64,000 bases of DNA from Viridothelium virens (GCA_010094025.1 ML991773.1:620001-684000); one strand, 5' to 3'. Positions 25,183-38,221 are shown, counted from the stretch's first letter. Notes: generated by a model not told the origin, from the sequence alone. Numbers and translations: made by a program.

Positions 25183-26129
25183 TCTCTCACTTTCACGTCA
25201 TAAGCGCACTAGCTCGGTCCGCTCGCCTAAGTTCCATCAGAAGGCAGTGTCGCGGTGAGTCGAGGACAGTGGAGCGGAGCCAGGATGGAGCAGGTGGTAT
25301 TGCGACAGGAGGGATGCATTGACCTATCACCATGCGAAGGTGCAAATGGAGGAGAGAGGTCGCGACCGGCGTGGAGGCCAGATGTGGCTGAGGGGGGGCG
25401 CGTGGAAGGGTGCGGTGTGGGTGCGGTGAGGGTGGTGAGCTGGCAAGCAGCGAAGCGAGAGCCTGTCAGAGATGGCAGCGTGGAAAGGGCGGAGGAAGAT
25501 GAGAGGACAAGCGAGTGAAGATGGACGGGCAAGGTTGCGTGTGAGCTGTCTCGAGTTAGAGGTGCGAGATTGGAGAGCGGTGGTGAGGCCGACGGATGGG
25601 GATTATTGTCCAGTCACCCAGTCCAGGTCGCCGTCGCCAGGTGGAATACCCGTACCCGCCCGCGCCAGCTTAACCTTCGCAAAACTCAAAGCTGTGCACC
25701 TAGTAACTCATGTAGCTCCGTACCTAGTAATTAATGTACTCCGTACTCCGTACTCCACACCCTGGTCGCCTCCACTGCCTGGTGACACTGCAGCCCGCGG
25801 TGCGACAGCCTCTCCATCTCCCACCTTCCTACCGAACCACTCATCCTGCCCCGAGTCTTGCCTTGTGACCTAACCAACGGCCAATATGCCCCATCGTGGA
25901 GCCTCGACGATGCCCATCGCCGTTGGAGCGCAGCACTTCAACTGCTGCGTGCTCCATTGCTAGCTACCCAATGTACTAGATGCCCCTGCGTCTGGGGTGC
26001 TGGGGTGGGATCACAATCCTAGTGACAGTAGATCGTGCCCCCGCGCTTTGGTGCCCCCCCCTGTGTCTATCTCAAGTGCAAGTGCCTATTTACAAATGCA
26101 AAGCGCCTAGGCACACCCAGCACGACGTC
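25183..26129. other. Divergent promoter region of RhoGEF (-) and TERT (+)
   Basis: No gene supported. About 25715-25756 carries repeated CTCCGTA words, including three tandem TACTCCG units at 25737-25756. An in-frame ATG for TERT occurs at 25980 but is probably not the start. Confidence 0.55.
25737..25756. repeat. TACTCCG tandem repeat
   Basis: Nearly three head-to-tail TACTCCG units in the RhoGEF-TERT intergenic region. The same word occurs singly in other intergenic regions of this window (41896, 47061, 52535, 52561). Confidence 0.75.
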
Positions 26130-29100
26130 ATGGCGAAGAAAAGAAAGCGATCTTCCAAAGCTGGAGACGATCAAGAACCTCCCCTCAAGCGATCTACGGA
26201 TCATCATGCGCGTCGGCCAGCTCCGGACGCGTTTTCCGCACGACATCCCGTGCTGCAACAATTCTATCCCGAAGTCCTGACTCTGCGCGCATACGTGTTA
26301 TCTAAGCTTAAGAATAAGCCAAGGAGATGTCGACGACTCTTGGATGCAGTAGACTCCACTTTTGCTCAATTTCTTGACTCAACTATCGTTGGCTCTGGTC
26401 TGCCCAGCGCCAGACCCAGCAATTGGCAAGCGAGGGCCCAAGACTTCATCTCTTTTTCGCAACAGCTATCAGGGTCGACCGCCAAGAGTACCAACCCTTC
26501 CCTCGTCTCGAGCCAAAATGAGGTGTGTTTGTAATATGCTCCTCTGGCTCCTTTGCGAGCCTTGCCGTCTCCGGATATCGAGGGACGTGACTAATTCATC
26601 TTGTTTCATAGATCGTTGATTTCGTAGTATGGATACTATTCAGACAACATTGTGGTCGGCGCCACCCTCCTCACCTGCTTTGCCATGGATTTCAACGAGC
26701 GGCTCCTGCTGGGTACGCGGGCCTTCAACTCAGTGCTGCATCCGGAATCCCTGGTTTACAATCTTACTATCCAAATCAGTACATTGAAATTGTCAAGGGA
26801 CCACACTGGTGTCAACTTCTCTCTCTACTGGGTAAAGATGGCGACCAATTTATGGCAGACCTCCTGCTGAAATGCGGAATATTCAATCCCCTTGCTGATT
26901 CAGATAATCTGACTCAGATTTGTGGTAAGGATGTCTTGTCTAAAGTCGATGCCTGTAAGCTTACGATGCAGGTACACCGTTGTCAGACTTAAACACTATA
27001 GGAGACCAAAGATCGCCAAATGTCTTAGCAAATCGTAATTTGCTTCCGGGTCACTGCTCCAATCTAGGCGACGGGAAAAAGCTGGCAGAATGCCAGACCA
27101 ATAAGCCAGCCGCCATCAGATTTGTAAGACATCGAATGCTGTATGCCAGGCCCACCCTGAATGGAAAGGGTGATGTGCATCTTGGCCTTTCGCACATACG
27201 TGAGTCGATCTCAAAGTGGTGCCATTCCATTGCTAAAGACTTCCTTAGATGTTCTGAATCGTTGTCGTGATTTGCATGATGGCAGGCAGACACAATATGT
27301 CATGCACCATGTCTTTCCAAAACAGCATGGCTTGCATAATGCATTTGTCTCGCAGGTAGGCTCAAGGGAGACGACACACGCTTTCAAGGACTATACACTC
27401 CGTGAAAAGGAGATCTTGTTAAAATGTCGACAAAACGAGCGCAATACAACTTCAGATTCACCTAGCTCAGAAGGCATGAAATGTCTCCCGTTACCGAAAA
27501 GATTGAGGGGGAGACCATTCGAGCTTACGGGGAAGTTACGACGCCTTCACGCCCGGTGTTCCTACGTAGAGCTACTTCGCTACTACTGTCCGCTTTCGAC
27601 CCATATGGAATTGCGGGATCACCGAGGCGAACTTGGTCAGGTCAACTTCTTACACTACGCGACCCCAGCGTCGCAAGTTTCTGCCTTCTGCCGATCCGCA
27701 GTCGTGAAGGTTATACCCCTTGAATTATGGGGCGATGGAGATACGGCAGACCACAATCGAATGCGAGTCTTGTCACACATTGATCAATTCATCAGAGCCC
27801 GAAAGTATGAAAGCGCAACGCTGCATGATGTCTTCAACGGCCTCAAAGTACGTACTAATTAATTTGCTCTTGATCGCGTCGATGCTTTTGCTGCTCGCTG
27901 ACTAGACCTTAGATTCACGAAATAGCATGGTTAGCCCCATCTAGTATCTCGCCGAACTCTAAGCTAAGTCTCACGGACTTCCAGAAGCGGAAAGAGATTT
28001 TCATGGAGTTTTTGTATTCTGTGTTTGACTCATTCTTGATACCCCTTATACGTTCCAATTTTTACGTTACGGAGTCTAATGTTAATCGTAACGTCTTGTT
28101 CTATTTTCGACATGATGTATGGCGATCGCTGGCCGAGCCATCACTATCACAGCTCAAGCTTTCCATGTTTGACGAGATCAAGACAGACAAGGCACTGAAG
28201 ATCTTGGAGAGACGATCGCTGCCCCACAGTCACATTCGACTGCTTCCCAAGCAGAATGGAATTCGGCCAATTGCGAACTTGAGAAGGCGTGTTCAACGTC
28301 ATCAATATGGCAAGACCGTCCTAGGTCCAAGTATCAACAGCATTATGAAGCCAGTTTTCAACGTGGTTAAGTTCGAAAAGGTCAGCCAAAGACTGCGGCT
28401 TATCGTGTGATTTGCGAAAGCACTGACATGATCTAGGACGCCCACCAAGACAGCGTTGGCTCATCTTTGTTTTCAGTAAACGAAATGTTCCCCCGTCTTA
28501 GGCAATTTCGTGATCGCTTGAATTTCTCCGGCGATTCGGGCAATGCCCTCTACTTCGCAAAGGTCGATGTCCGATCCTGTTTCGACAGCATTCCGCAGCA
28601 AAAGATGATGGCTTTCATGGAAAGACTTATCACCGCGGATGATTATCGAACTGCTCGATACGCCGAGATCAAAGCTTTGTTTGCAGGAAATACAACAACT
28701 ACAAAGGATAGCTACTCGAACATCAGTCGAAAGTTCATATCTCATGCCTATGATGGGGATGACTTCTTCGATTTCCAAGATATTCTCCACGATGGCTTAT
28801 CTGAGTCAAAAGCCAAGACCGTCTTTGTCGATTCTGTGGTCCAAAAAGTTGACACCAGAGACAACATGTTAAATCTTCTCAGCGAGCATGTCGAACGAAA
28901 TATTGTCAAGGTCGGAAAGAAATACTACCGCCAAAAGCACGGGATCCCGCAGGGCTCTATTCTCTCTAGCTTGCTATGCAACCTATTCTATGCACAGCTG
29001 GAGAAGGAAAACCTTAGCTTCGCAAGGGACAGCGACTGTCTCCTGCTCCGTATGATCGACGATTTCCTACTCATCAGCACCAACCAAGCCAAGGCTCAGC

Positions 29101-29801
29101 ACTTTCTCCAGATCATGCATGACGGCCTCCCGGATTTTGGCGTCTCCGTAAAGCCCGAGAAATCGCTGACCAACTTTCCCACCGCTATCAACGGCTTTCC
29201 TATCGCCACCTTACCCCAACGTTCCCCTTTCCCTTACTGTGGCTCGCTCATCGACCCCACCTCCCTCAACATCACCAAGGACCGCGCTCGCATCCGTGCC
29301 CTCGGGCCCATTTCTGATACTCTGACTGTCGAGTTCTCCAAGCACCCGGGTCACGCCTTCCAGCGCAAGACTCTCAACGCGCTGCGCATCCAAATGCACG
29401 CCATGTTCCTCGATACCACGTACAACGCCCTGTCAACCGTGCTCACGAGCCTGTACCAGATGTACCGAGAGACGGCACAGAAGTGCTTCGCCTACATCAA
29501 GAGTCTGCCAGTGACGAAGCGGCCCGGGTTAGGCGTGCTCGTGAAGACGGTCGAGGATGTCATGACGCTGTCGTGGGCACTGATGAGTCGGCGGGGGAAA
29601 CGGGAGGGGCAGTGGGCACAGTATGAATGTGCGGTGAATAGGAAGTCAGCAGAGTGGTTGTGTTATACGGCGTTTAGCACAGTCTTTGGCCAGAAGCAGA
29701 CGAGGTATCAGTTGTTCCTCGCTTGGTTGGCTCGGGGGATCGCCAAAGCGAGGTTGTCTACGAAAGAGACGCAGCTGTTGACTTCAGTCATCAGCAAATG
29801 A
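26130..29801 (+). CDS. TERT: Telomerase reverse transcriptase
   Basis: Catalytic protein of telomerase, extending chromosome ends from its RNA template. Six exons (26130-26522, 26612-26924, 26972-27199, 27249-27847, 27913-28380, 28437-29801) join in phase to 1121 residues, a normal fungal TERT size. The N-terminus MAKKRKRSS is basic and typical, which is why I prefer it to the ATG at 25980. The TEN-like part has IVDFVVWILF and HPPHLLCHGFQRA. The RNA-binding part has HIHVLNRC, FPKQHGLHNAF and the T motif FYVTESNVNRNVLFYFRHDV. Reverse-transcriptase motifs follow: RLLPKQNGIRPIANL, motif A YFAKVDVRSCFDSIP (catalytic D711), motif B HGIPQGSILSSLLCNLFY and motif C LRMIDDFLLIS (D875, D876). A C-terminal thumb extension ends the protein. 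All three catalytic aspartates are present and the frame is intact. Confidence 0.97.
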
Positions 29802-30207
29802 CTGTCCTTGTCTCGCAAGAGATGAAACTTCACTGGACGAGGAACCCTCGGACCGGTGAGCAGTTGTTGCAGTAGTAATACTGATGAAGTACGTACCAGG
29901 GATTTACATTGAGGATCGGCTCCGTCGGAGATACCCGCGGTGTTACCCGCTGTGTGGTATGGTGTGGTATGGTGTGGTATTTAGTCCTCCGCTGTGACAT
30001 AATAATTTATTTTTCACCCCACCTTATTCGGTCATAAGAGTTTATTTCAGAAACCCTCCCGTCGTCCGTAGGGTTGACGTCTGCCGCAATATTCCAAAAT
30101 AACCTACTCTAATAAAATCACTTGCCCGAGGCAATTTATTCCTTCTTCAATTCCAATTGAATTTATATCAGATTGTGAATTACATTACCCATACTACCTC
30201 TATCAAA
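29802..30207. other. Intergenic, TERT terminator and alcohol dehydrogenase promoter
   Basis: Tandem genes on the plus strand. It contains three copies of a 10-bp unit (GGTGTGGTAT) at 29951-29980, then an AT-rich stretch up to the ADH start. Confidence 0.55.
29951..29980. repeat. 10-bp tandem repeat, three copies
   Basis: Unit GGTGTGGTAT, three adjacent copies with one mismatch in the first base. It lies about 230 nt upstream of the alcohol dehydrogenase start. Confidence 0.75.
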
Positions 30208-31508
30208 ATGGGTATCAACGGCATCCCCGACCAGATGAAGGCTATCCAGATCGTCGAGGTACCTCTCTTCGCCCCTTCCTAACCACCCCCCTCCTCCACC
30301 CAAACTGACCACTCCACCCCTCCCATCAGCTCCACAAACCCTACAAACTCAACACCATCCCCACCCCCACCTCGCTCAGCCCGCACGACCTCCTCGTCAA
30401 AGTGGCCGTCGCCTCCCTCTGCCACACCGACGGCATGGTAACCGCCGGCATCATCGCGCCGCCCTCGCTGCCGCAAACCGCCTCGCACGAAGGCACGGGC
30501 ACGATCGCCGCCACCGGGTCCAGCGTGCCCGCGAGCTCCTTCCGCGTCGGCGACCGCGTCATGTGCGGCATCGGGCTGCACTTCTGCGGGCGCTGCGACG
30601 AGTGCACGGGGCCCCGCGGCGACATCCAGTACTGCCAGCAGATCGACGGCAACATCGGCGTGACGGCGGACGGGGCGTTTGCCGAGTACGTGGTCGCGGA
30701 CAGTCGCAGCTGTGCAAGGCTGCCGGATGCGGTGAGCTTCGAGACGGCGGCGCCGTTGGCGTGTGCGGGGTGTACGGTGTGGAGGGGGATTGTGCAGGCG
30801 GGGTTGAGCGAGGGCCAGTGGGTGGGGATTGTGGGGAGTGGAGGCGGGTTGGGCCATCTCGGGGTGCAGTTTGCGAAGGCGAAGGGGTTGAGGGTGGTGG
30901 GGGTTGATGCGAGGGATGAGGGGTTGGAGTTGACGAAGAAGAATGGGGCGGATGTTGTGGTGGATGCGAGGAAGGGGAAGGAGGAGGTGGTGAGGCAGGT
31001 CCAGGAGGCGACGGGTGGCGTGGGAGTTGATGCGACGGTGAATGTGAGCGATGCGAAGAGTGCGGCAGCGCTGGCTTGCGCGGTGACGAGATTGCATGGG
31101 CTAGTTGTCCAGATTGCTCAGGTAACGGAATCTTCCAATGAACTTTTGGTTCGGAGCATCAAGCTAATGAGAGAACTCGTGCTAGCCGGATGAAGTGTCA
31201 GTCCCATTCGTCGAGCTGGTCTTCCGAGATATCAGGATTCACGGATCATTAATCTGCTCGCCCCAGGAAGCAGTCGACATGCTTGATGCTGTAGCCAAGC
31301 ACAAAGTCTCCGTCCATACTAATCCCTTTAATGGCCTTGATAAGATTGAACAACTAGTTGAGCTAGCCCACAGCGGGAAGATGTAAGTCATGTCCGGAGC
31401 ATCCTTCTGTGTTCTGGCTAATCATCCAAAAGGAAGGGCAAGGGGATTATCATTGTCGATCCCGAACAAATAAAGGCGGAGCAGAAGCCAGGACTTGAGT
31501 TGGTATAG
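30208..31508 (+). CDS. Zinc-dependent alcohol dehydrogenase (MDR family, yeast ADH-like)
   Basis: NAD(P)-dependent interconversion of alcohols and aldehydes or ketones in the cytosol. Exons 30208-30258, 30330-31121, 31186-31382 and 31433-31508 join in phase to 371 residues. The third acceptor (TAG at 31185) was chosen because it gives QPDEVSVPFVELVFRDIRI. Catalytic-zinc ligands are present: C48 in LCHTDG, H70 and E71 in ASHEGTG, and the cysteine of PLACAGCTV. Structural-zinc cysteines are C103, C106, C109 and C119 in HFCGRCDECTGPRGDIQYC; the last spacing is two residues wider than in yeast Adh1. The nucleotide fold shows GSGGGLGHLGVQFAKAKGL. Substrate preference cannot be read from the sequence. 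The body flips from C-rich to G-rich near 30680. Confidence 0.94.
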
Positions 31509-31856
31509 TTTCTGGGTTGGAGTCTTGCATCAATGACTATTGATCTTTGTGTATTGAGGTGGCCTCTGGCTGTGTGATTGGACTAAGCCTACGCGGTGAA
31601 AGTTGTGCGATAGCGATAGATTTATAGTTGTACGACTTCCTGCGAATACGGTTCCGATCGTGAATTTGGTAGGATGCGATTGCCTCCCAAAATTCGAGCA
31701 AAGCGAAAGGTTTAGGTCCTCCATCGCCCCATTTCAGTGTCGAGTTGGCATGAATAGACTATGATTTCTCCGAGCCATTCATCTCAACTGTCAAGTAGCA
31801 TATCTTCAATGAAAGCGTCTGGCTTGTATTTCAGGATTCTTGCATCCCTTTCATCC
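31509..31856. other. Intergenic between convergent 3' ends
   Basis: Separates the ADH (+) and UTP16-like (-) genes. Nothing coding or repetitive seen. Confidence 0.5.
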
Positions 31857-32606
31857 TCAAATTCCAGATCGGCTAGCAAATCCCTTTTTCAGCGGCTTCG
31901 TCTCCAGAGTTCCGTGACGATTCCGCATTCCTTCTAGCAAATTTCTGCTCTGTGTGTTCGCACGAGGCGGCAGTAGGGCATTCTTCTCTTCCAACACCCG
32001 TACTTTGACAGGGCCTCGTCTCACGTCTTTTGGTGCCTTAGCAGTCTTGGCCAAAGTCTGCTCTACCTTCTCCGCCGTTCTTGGAGATCGCTCGGGGAAG
32101 GTTATCTCGCTTTCAGGTTCGGGCGTAGGTAATCTAACTGGCGGCGCTGCGGCAAGAATCTCGTCTGGAAGTAGGTCCGGAAGCTCCTTCTTCCGCAACC
32201 TTTTCGGCGCGGAGTTCTGGGTTATAGTGTCTTCATTTTCGTCATCATCGTGACCTTGCGTGAGGGATATGGTCTTGTCCTCGTTGCCCGCTCCACCAGC
32301 AGCTGCCCGCTTCCGCTTTGAACTACGCTTAGAGATCTTGGCTTGCTCCTCTAATCGAGCTGCCTGAGTCTTTCTTTTTTGTCTGTCCGCTTGTTTTCTG
32401 TCTACTATAGCCCTTGATGCCTCCCGTTTCGTTGCCATGGCTTCATCCCGTGCTAGTGTGTGTCCGATTGCTTCTGGTGCATCGTCATCGCTATCTGATT
32501 CAGGACCTGGCTGGTCGTTCGCATGCAGGTCTTGCGGATTGGTGGTCGCTAACGGCTCTTCTGACGCCGGAGGATCATCTTTTCCAAACCGTATATGGCC
32601 AGGCAT
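31857..32606 (-). CDS. UTP16/Bud21-like U3 snoRNA-associated nucleolar protein
   Basis: Single-exon gene of 249 residues, highly charged. It opens with MPGHIRFGKDDPPA. An acidic segment then reads ESDSDDDAPEAIGHTLARDEA and leads into a long basic helix-forming stretch (about residues 60-105, AIVDRKQADRQKRKTQAARL and SKRSSKRKRAAA). This acidic 'SDDDAPE' followed by a basic coil is the layout of the U3 snoRNA-associated family (yeast Utp16/Bud21), which takes part in 18S rRNA processing in the nucleolus. The C-terminus has a further conserved-looking block, RNLLEGMRNRHGTLETKPLK. The assignment rests on composition and the short acidic motif, so another small nucleolar protein remains possible. 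Confidence 0.75.
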   Translation of the reverse strand: MPGHIRFGKDDPPASEEPLATTNPQDLHANDQPGPESDSDDDAPEAIGHTLARDEAMATKREASRAIVDRKQADRQKRKTQAARLEEQAKISKRSSKRKRAAAGGAGNEDKTISLTQGHDDDENEDTITQNSAPKRLRKKELPDLLPDEILAAAPPVRLPTPEPESEITFPERSPRTAEKVEQTLAKTAKAPKDVRRGPVKVRVLEEKNALLPPRANTQSRNLLEGMRNRHGTLETKPLKKGFASRSGI

Positions 32607-33099
32607 TATGCACGAAGTAGGGTGCAGAGTGGAGGTTTGTATCGAAATTTTGGTTAATACCTACCTTAGTTTCCAGGGTTCAATATGTGTGTGGGCCCAC
32701 GAGCGCCGCACCGAAGAATGGACGCAGATTTTCATGTTAATAGCGTTTCATAAAACACAACCATGAAATTCGAGTCTACATATAGCTGCTTAAATTTTTG
32801 ATGCAAATTCCAGCTTTATCAGACTACAATTGTTGCAGCCTCCCAACATTCTATTACTTCCGACTTTGCTACTAAAGGGGTAGACTCGGCAGTTGAACCA
32901 AAGAAACTGCCAGAATCAGAGGGACGAATGCAATGGAATGCAGGCGTATGCTTGAAAACTGCAGAGATCCGACGTGCATAAAATGCGACCATGCCTCAAA
33001 GATATCTCCCAATGCTCAAGTCCAATTCATACATCCTCCATTACCGCTGAACGCTGCAAATATCCCCTGGTATCAAATGTGACGCTTGCTGTGGTATTT
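32607..33099. other. Intergenic, promoter of the UTP16-like gene and 3' flank of CYP51
   Basis: Both neighbours are on the minus strand. AT-rich in the middle; no gene or repeat found. Confidence 0.5.
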
Positions 33100-34832
<1,733 letters not shown>

Positions 34833-35368
34833 TTTGAGAAGGGCTGGGGAGAGTCGTGATCAGGAGGCGAAAATTGGGAGGTGGTTTGGCAGGAAATTTA
34901 AATGGTGGAAAACATACGACTCCGGCCATCTGGATCGTCAAGCTTCCGGGGCAGATCCCTGACGGTACCTGCAGCCACAGCCACTTACCGGACTGCAACC
35001 ATTCTGTGCGTCGTGCCGAGTATAGCATAGCATCATGCAGCCCTCTACTCCTGTCACTATAATAGCGAGATTTTGACACACAATTTCACAGACTATGGAT
35101 ATTAGAATTCTCTCGTAACTTCGCTAGTATTCATAGTTCCAGTGCGGACTACAATTGCGCTTCTAAAGACTTGTCCGTCCCCACGTGGTCCAATCAAGAC
35201 CTGATCATAGTAAGGTAGAGCTTCCAAGATGAACCAGATCGCAACGTCCGTACCCCTGAAGAAAAGTCCGCAAAATGCAACTTATTCACGGTTGCATAGA
35301 CCTTCCATCAAAGTAACCCGTGAACGCCTTACTACAGTCCGAGATCCGAGCCACCGAGTCCCATTGAA
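34833..35368. other. Intergenic, CYP51 promoter
   Basis: 536 bases between the RPB11 3' end and the CYP51 start codon, both on the minus strand. Apart from the CACGTG/CCAAT pair at 35182-35194 I see no named element. Confidence 0.6.
35182..35194. promoter_or_regulatory. CACGTG E-box next to a CCAAT box upstream of CYP51
   Basis: A palindromic E-box (35182-35187) lies 2 nt from a CCAAT pentamer (35190-35194), 350 nt upstream of the CYP51 ATG. In aspergilli the bHLH factor SrbA and the CCAAT-binding complex jointly control cyp51 genes, so this pair is a reasonable candidate. Its activity here is inference. Confidence 0.45.
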
Positions 35369-36294
35369 TCAAGCGTCCGCATCGTTTCTGGCGATCTTCT
35401 TGAGCTCCCATTCCTTGGTGAACTCCTGGCTCAGAATGGCTAGGTCCTGCACGATATCCCTGCAGGCTTTCAGGACTGCATCTTTTGGCGTGATCTCGCC
35501 ATCAGTCTGCACTCGCAGATCGAACTTTGGGATAAGTGGGTGTTCGACTTTGTAGCCCGAAAATGTGACCCGCTTGTCTTTGTGAAGGCGAGAACGCAGA
35601 AGTTCGCCTAAGGTGTGGTCCTCTTTATTGAAGGTAAAGACCGCTGCATTCGGTACACCTATCATGATGTGTCAGAGCAGGAGTCAGAAGACTGGGTCAT
35701 TCACCTACGAGTTTCGATTGTCATTGTAACCTTCTTCTCGCCATCCCCAAGGAGAATGAGCTCATGTCTGTTTGGATCGTCAATCTCACGACTTCGTCGT
35801 ACATTTGAGGAACCCAAATTAGTTCGAGGATTGGGAAATGGGTCATTTAAAATTGACATGATTGTGCAAGTCAAGTGTTGTCAAGTTCAAAGGTCACGAT
35901 GATATGAATGGTCGTAGGGTCATCAGAAACAGAAAGACAAGTCAAGGCTCCGCCCTCCACCCAGACGCGAAAGGCGGCAGTGTTTTGCAATAGGTCTAGC
36001 TACTACACGAACGAGGTAATTTCGGAAGGAATAAGGAGACAGACCGGGGAGTGACATTATCAGCGAGATCTTTATCGCGTGACATACGAGCGAGAGACAT
36101 AGTGCTCAGATAACTGACGAAGCAGAAACACGTCGGTGATCAAGCTTTTTGGGCAGAGTGAGGGGGGGAAGTGTGATGCTGGGTTGAGGAAGGAGTGACC
36201 GGACTTGTTCCAAAAAAAGACAGTGGATAACACATGACGCGTGAACAGGAGAGGGGGGGTTGTTCAGAGTAACTGACCTGTCCGGCGCATTCAT
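35369..36294 (-). CDS. RPB11: RNA polymerase II subunit RPB11
   Basis: Small assembly-platform subunit of RNA polymerase II, pairing with Rpb3 in the nucleus (the eukaryotic alpha-like heterodimer). Exons 36294-36278 (17 nt), 35767-35709 and 35658-35369 join in phase to 121 residues, against 120 in yeast. The joined start MNAPDRHELILLGDGEKKV aligns with yeast MNAPDRFELFLLGEGE, which fixes the tiny first exon. The body contains the RPB11 signature VPNAAVFTFNKEDHTLGELL, HPLIPKFDLRVQTDG and ILSQEFTKEWELKK. Intron 1 is 510 nt, about ten times the local norm; intron 2 uses the donor GTAGGT and is 50 nt. The gene is divergent to the nitronate monooxygenase. Confidence 0.95.
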
Positions 36295-36727
36295 ATCTTC
36301 TGCAACCCTGACCTCAACTCCAAGCAGTCCAAATTGTTCAAATACCCAAAAAGTCGCTTTCAATTACAAAGTTCCAAAACCTTTAATCAAGAAACATTTC
36401 TTCCAACAAAGATGATAGAGAAGGCAAGAAGGCGCAAAGAGTGTAGAGGACAATAAACTTGAAGATAGGAGCGATAGGGTGCGAAGCGATGGACGAATGT
36501 TAGGAAAACTAAGAGGCTTTCAGCCATCAGTGACCCATCCATTGACCAAAAATTCCAAGCCTGCTGACTAACAAAGTACTAGAACACACACGACACTCCG
36601 AGTGTGCCCCGCATCTACAAGATCCGCTATTTTCCACTTCGCCGAGTGCGAAAATCGCCATTCTCTGGCTTTAAACCTTTGAACCATACCATGGCCAGAA
36701 GAAATTGCCACATCTTTATTCTTCCTA
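36295..36727. other. Divergent promoter, RPB11 (-) and nitronate monooxygenase (+)
   Basis: 433 bases shared by two divergent genes. No tandem repeat or gene-like frame is present. Confidence 0.5.
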
Positions 36728-37898
36728 ATGGCTAGCATGGAACAACTGCAAAATGATTACCCATGGACCAAAGCACCCATTCTCGCCGGCGCACCAATGC
36801 GTCTCATTTCCCTAGCATCCCTAACAGTTGAAGTCTCCCGAGCAGGTCTGCCATCCTCCCTCCCCAACTCCAACCCCATGCATCCCACTCACCTCCTCTC
36901 CAGGCGGCATAGGCTTCATCGGCGCCGGCTCCGACCTCACCACCCTCGCCACCACCCTCTCCACCACCCGCTCCCTCCTCGCCTCCAACCCCATCCGCAA
37001 CACCCCTCCCGACATCCTCCCCCTCGGCATCGGCGTCCTCAACTGGGGCGCCAATCTCTCCCTCTGGCTCTCCCTGCTCTCCCCTCCCAACCCCAGTACC
37101 CCACCCCCCGCCGCCCTCTGGCTCTTCGCGCCGCACTCCCCCGCCGACCTCGTCCCCTGGGTGAGCGAGACGCGGCGGCACACACACGGCGCGACAAAGA
37201 TCTGGGTGCAGGTCGGCAGCGTCGCTGACGCCCTCGCCGTCACGCGGCTGTGTGAGCCCGACGTGCTGGTCGTGCAGGGCGCGGATGCGGGGGGGCATGG
37301 CCTGAATCACGGTGCGGGATTGTTGCCGCTGCTGCCGGAGGTCGTGGATGCGGTGACGCGGCTCTGCTCGTCCTCGTCCTCGTCTTCGATTCGGGTGCCG
37401 GCTTTCATGGCTGCGGGTGGCGTCCTGGATGGCCGCACTCTTGCCGCGTCACTTGTTCTCGGCGCTCAGGGTGCGATTCTTGGGACGGCGCTCCTCGCGT
37501 CGCCTGAATGCAACATCACGCAGGGATACCGCGATGCCGTTGTGCGCGCGGTGGACGGAGGGCAGACGACGCGCCGGACGGGGCTGTATGATATTCTGAG
37601 GGGCACGACGGAGTGGCCGGCGAGATATGGAGGGCGTGGGGTGCTGAATCGGAGTTGGGAGGATGCAGAGCAGGGAATGGACGTGGAGGAGAACAAGAGG
37701 TTGTACCAAGAGGTGGAGAGACGGAGTAAGCAGGATGAGGGAGCGGAAGGGTGGGCGGAGGGTCGTGGGCGGTTGACGACATACGCGGGGACGGGAGTAG
37801 GATTGGTGAGGGAGGGAAAGGGGGCAGGAGAGGTGGTAAGGGAGATAAGAGAGGAGGCCATAAGGGTGCAGAGAAGGATGGGAGGTGCGCGATTGTAA
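36728..37898 (+). CDS. Nitronate monooxygenase (2-nitropropane dioxygenase family)
   Basis: FMN-dependent TIM-barrel enzyme that oxidises alkyl nitronates, detoxifying compounds such as propionate-3-nitronate. Exons 36728-36845 and 36904-37898 join in phase (G|GC) to 370 residues. The N-terminus reads YPWTKAPILAGAPMRLISLA, then RAGGIGFIGAGSD, the usual FMN-binding start of the family. Later blocks are VLVVQGADAGGHGLNHGAG (with the catalytic histidine region GGHG), VPAFMAAGGVLDGRTLAASL and GAQGAILGTALLASPE. The tail is Arg/Glu-rich and longer than strictly needed. The gene body flips from very C-rich (38 C to 4 G in 36961-37020) to very G-rich (33 G to 9 C in 37741-37800). Confidence 0.93.
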
Positions 37899-38221
37899 TA
37901 CGAAGATCAAAGGAGACGATGCTGTTGATTGCGTGATAGAGCATTCCGTTTGCAAATAAGCATATGCATCTCGTTGACATATTATATACAGTTCGAGTGC
38001 TGCTCCAGCAAAAAAACGTGCCTGCTCTTACCCTGCCCTAGGGAGAAGAGTATGAATAAGAAGAACAATGCATCTGACATGAGTGTGATCGTTTCCAAAG
38101 AAGTCATGTTCCAAAAAAGAAAGGCAAATGAAGCAGCAAATGCCCCTCGAAACCCCCTATAATACAAGTGAGCGCAGCAGCGTTGTGCGGCCCCTCTTGT
38201 GAGAAGTTAACAATAATACAA
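37899..38221. other. Intergenic between convergent 3' ends
   Basis: Separates nitronate monooxygenase (+) and the TBC gene (-). AT-rich, no feature recognised. Confidence 0.5.

Noticed and set aside
25980-26129. Upstream in-frame ATG for TERT at 25980
   Set aside because: The extra 50 residues are not TERT-like, while MAKKRKR at 26130 is a typical start.
26130-29801. Reverse-transcriptase motifs considered as a retroelement
   Set aside because: The TEN, T and CP-type motifs, the introns and the C-terminal extension identify a host telomerase gene, not a mobile element.
30279-31097. A 272-residue minus-strand frame opposite the alcohol dehydrogenase
   Set aside because: It is a mirror of a GC-rich coding exon, rich in Arg, His and Pro, and has no recognisable fold.
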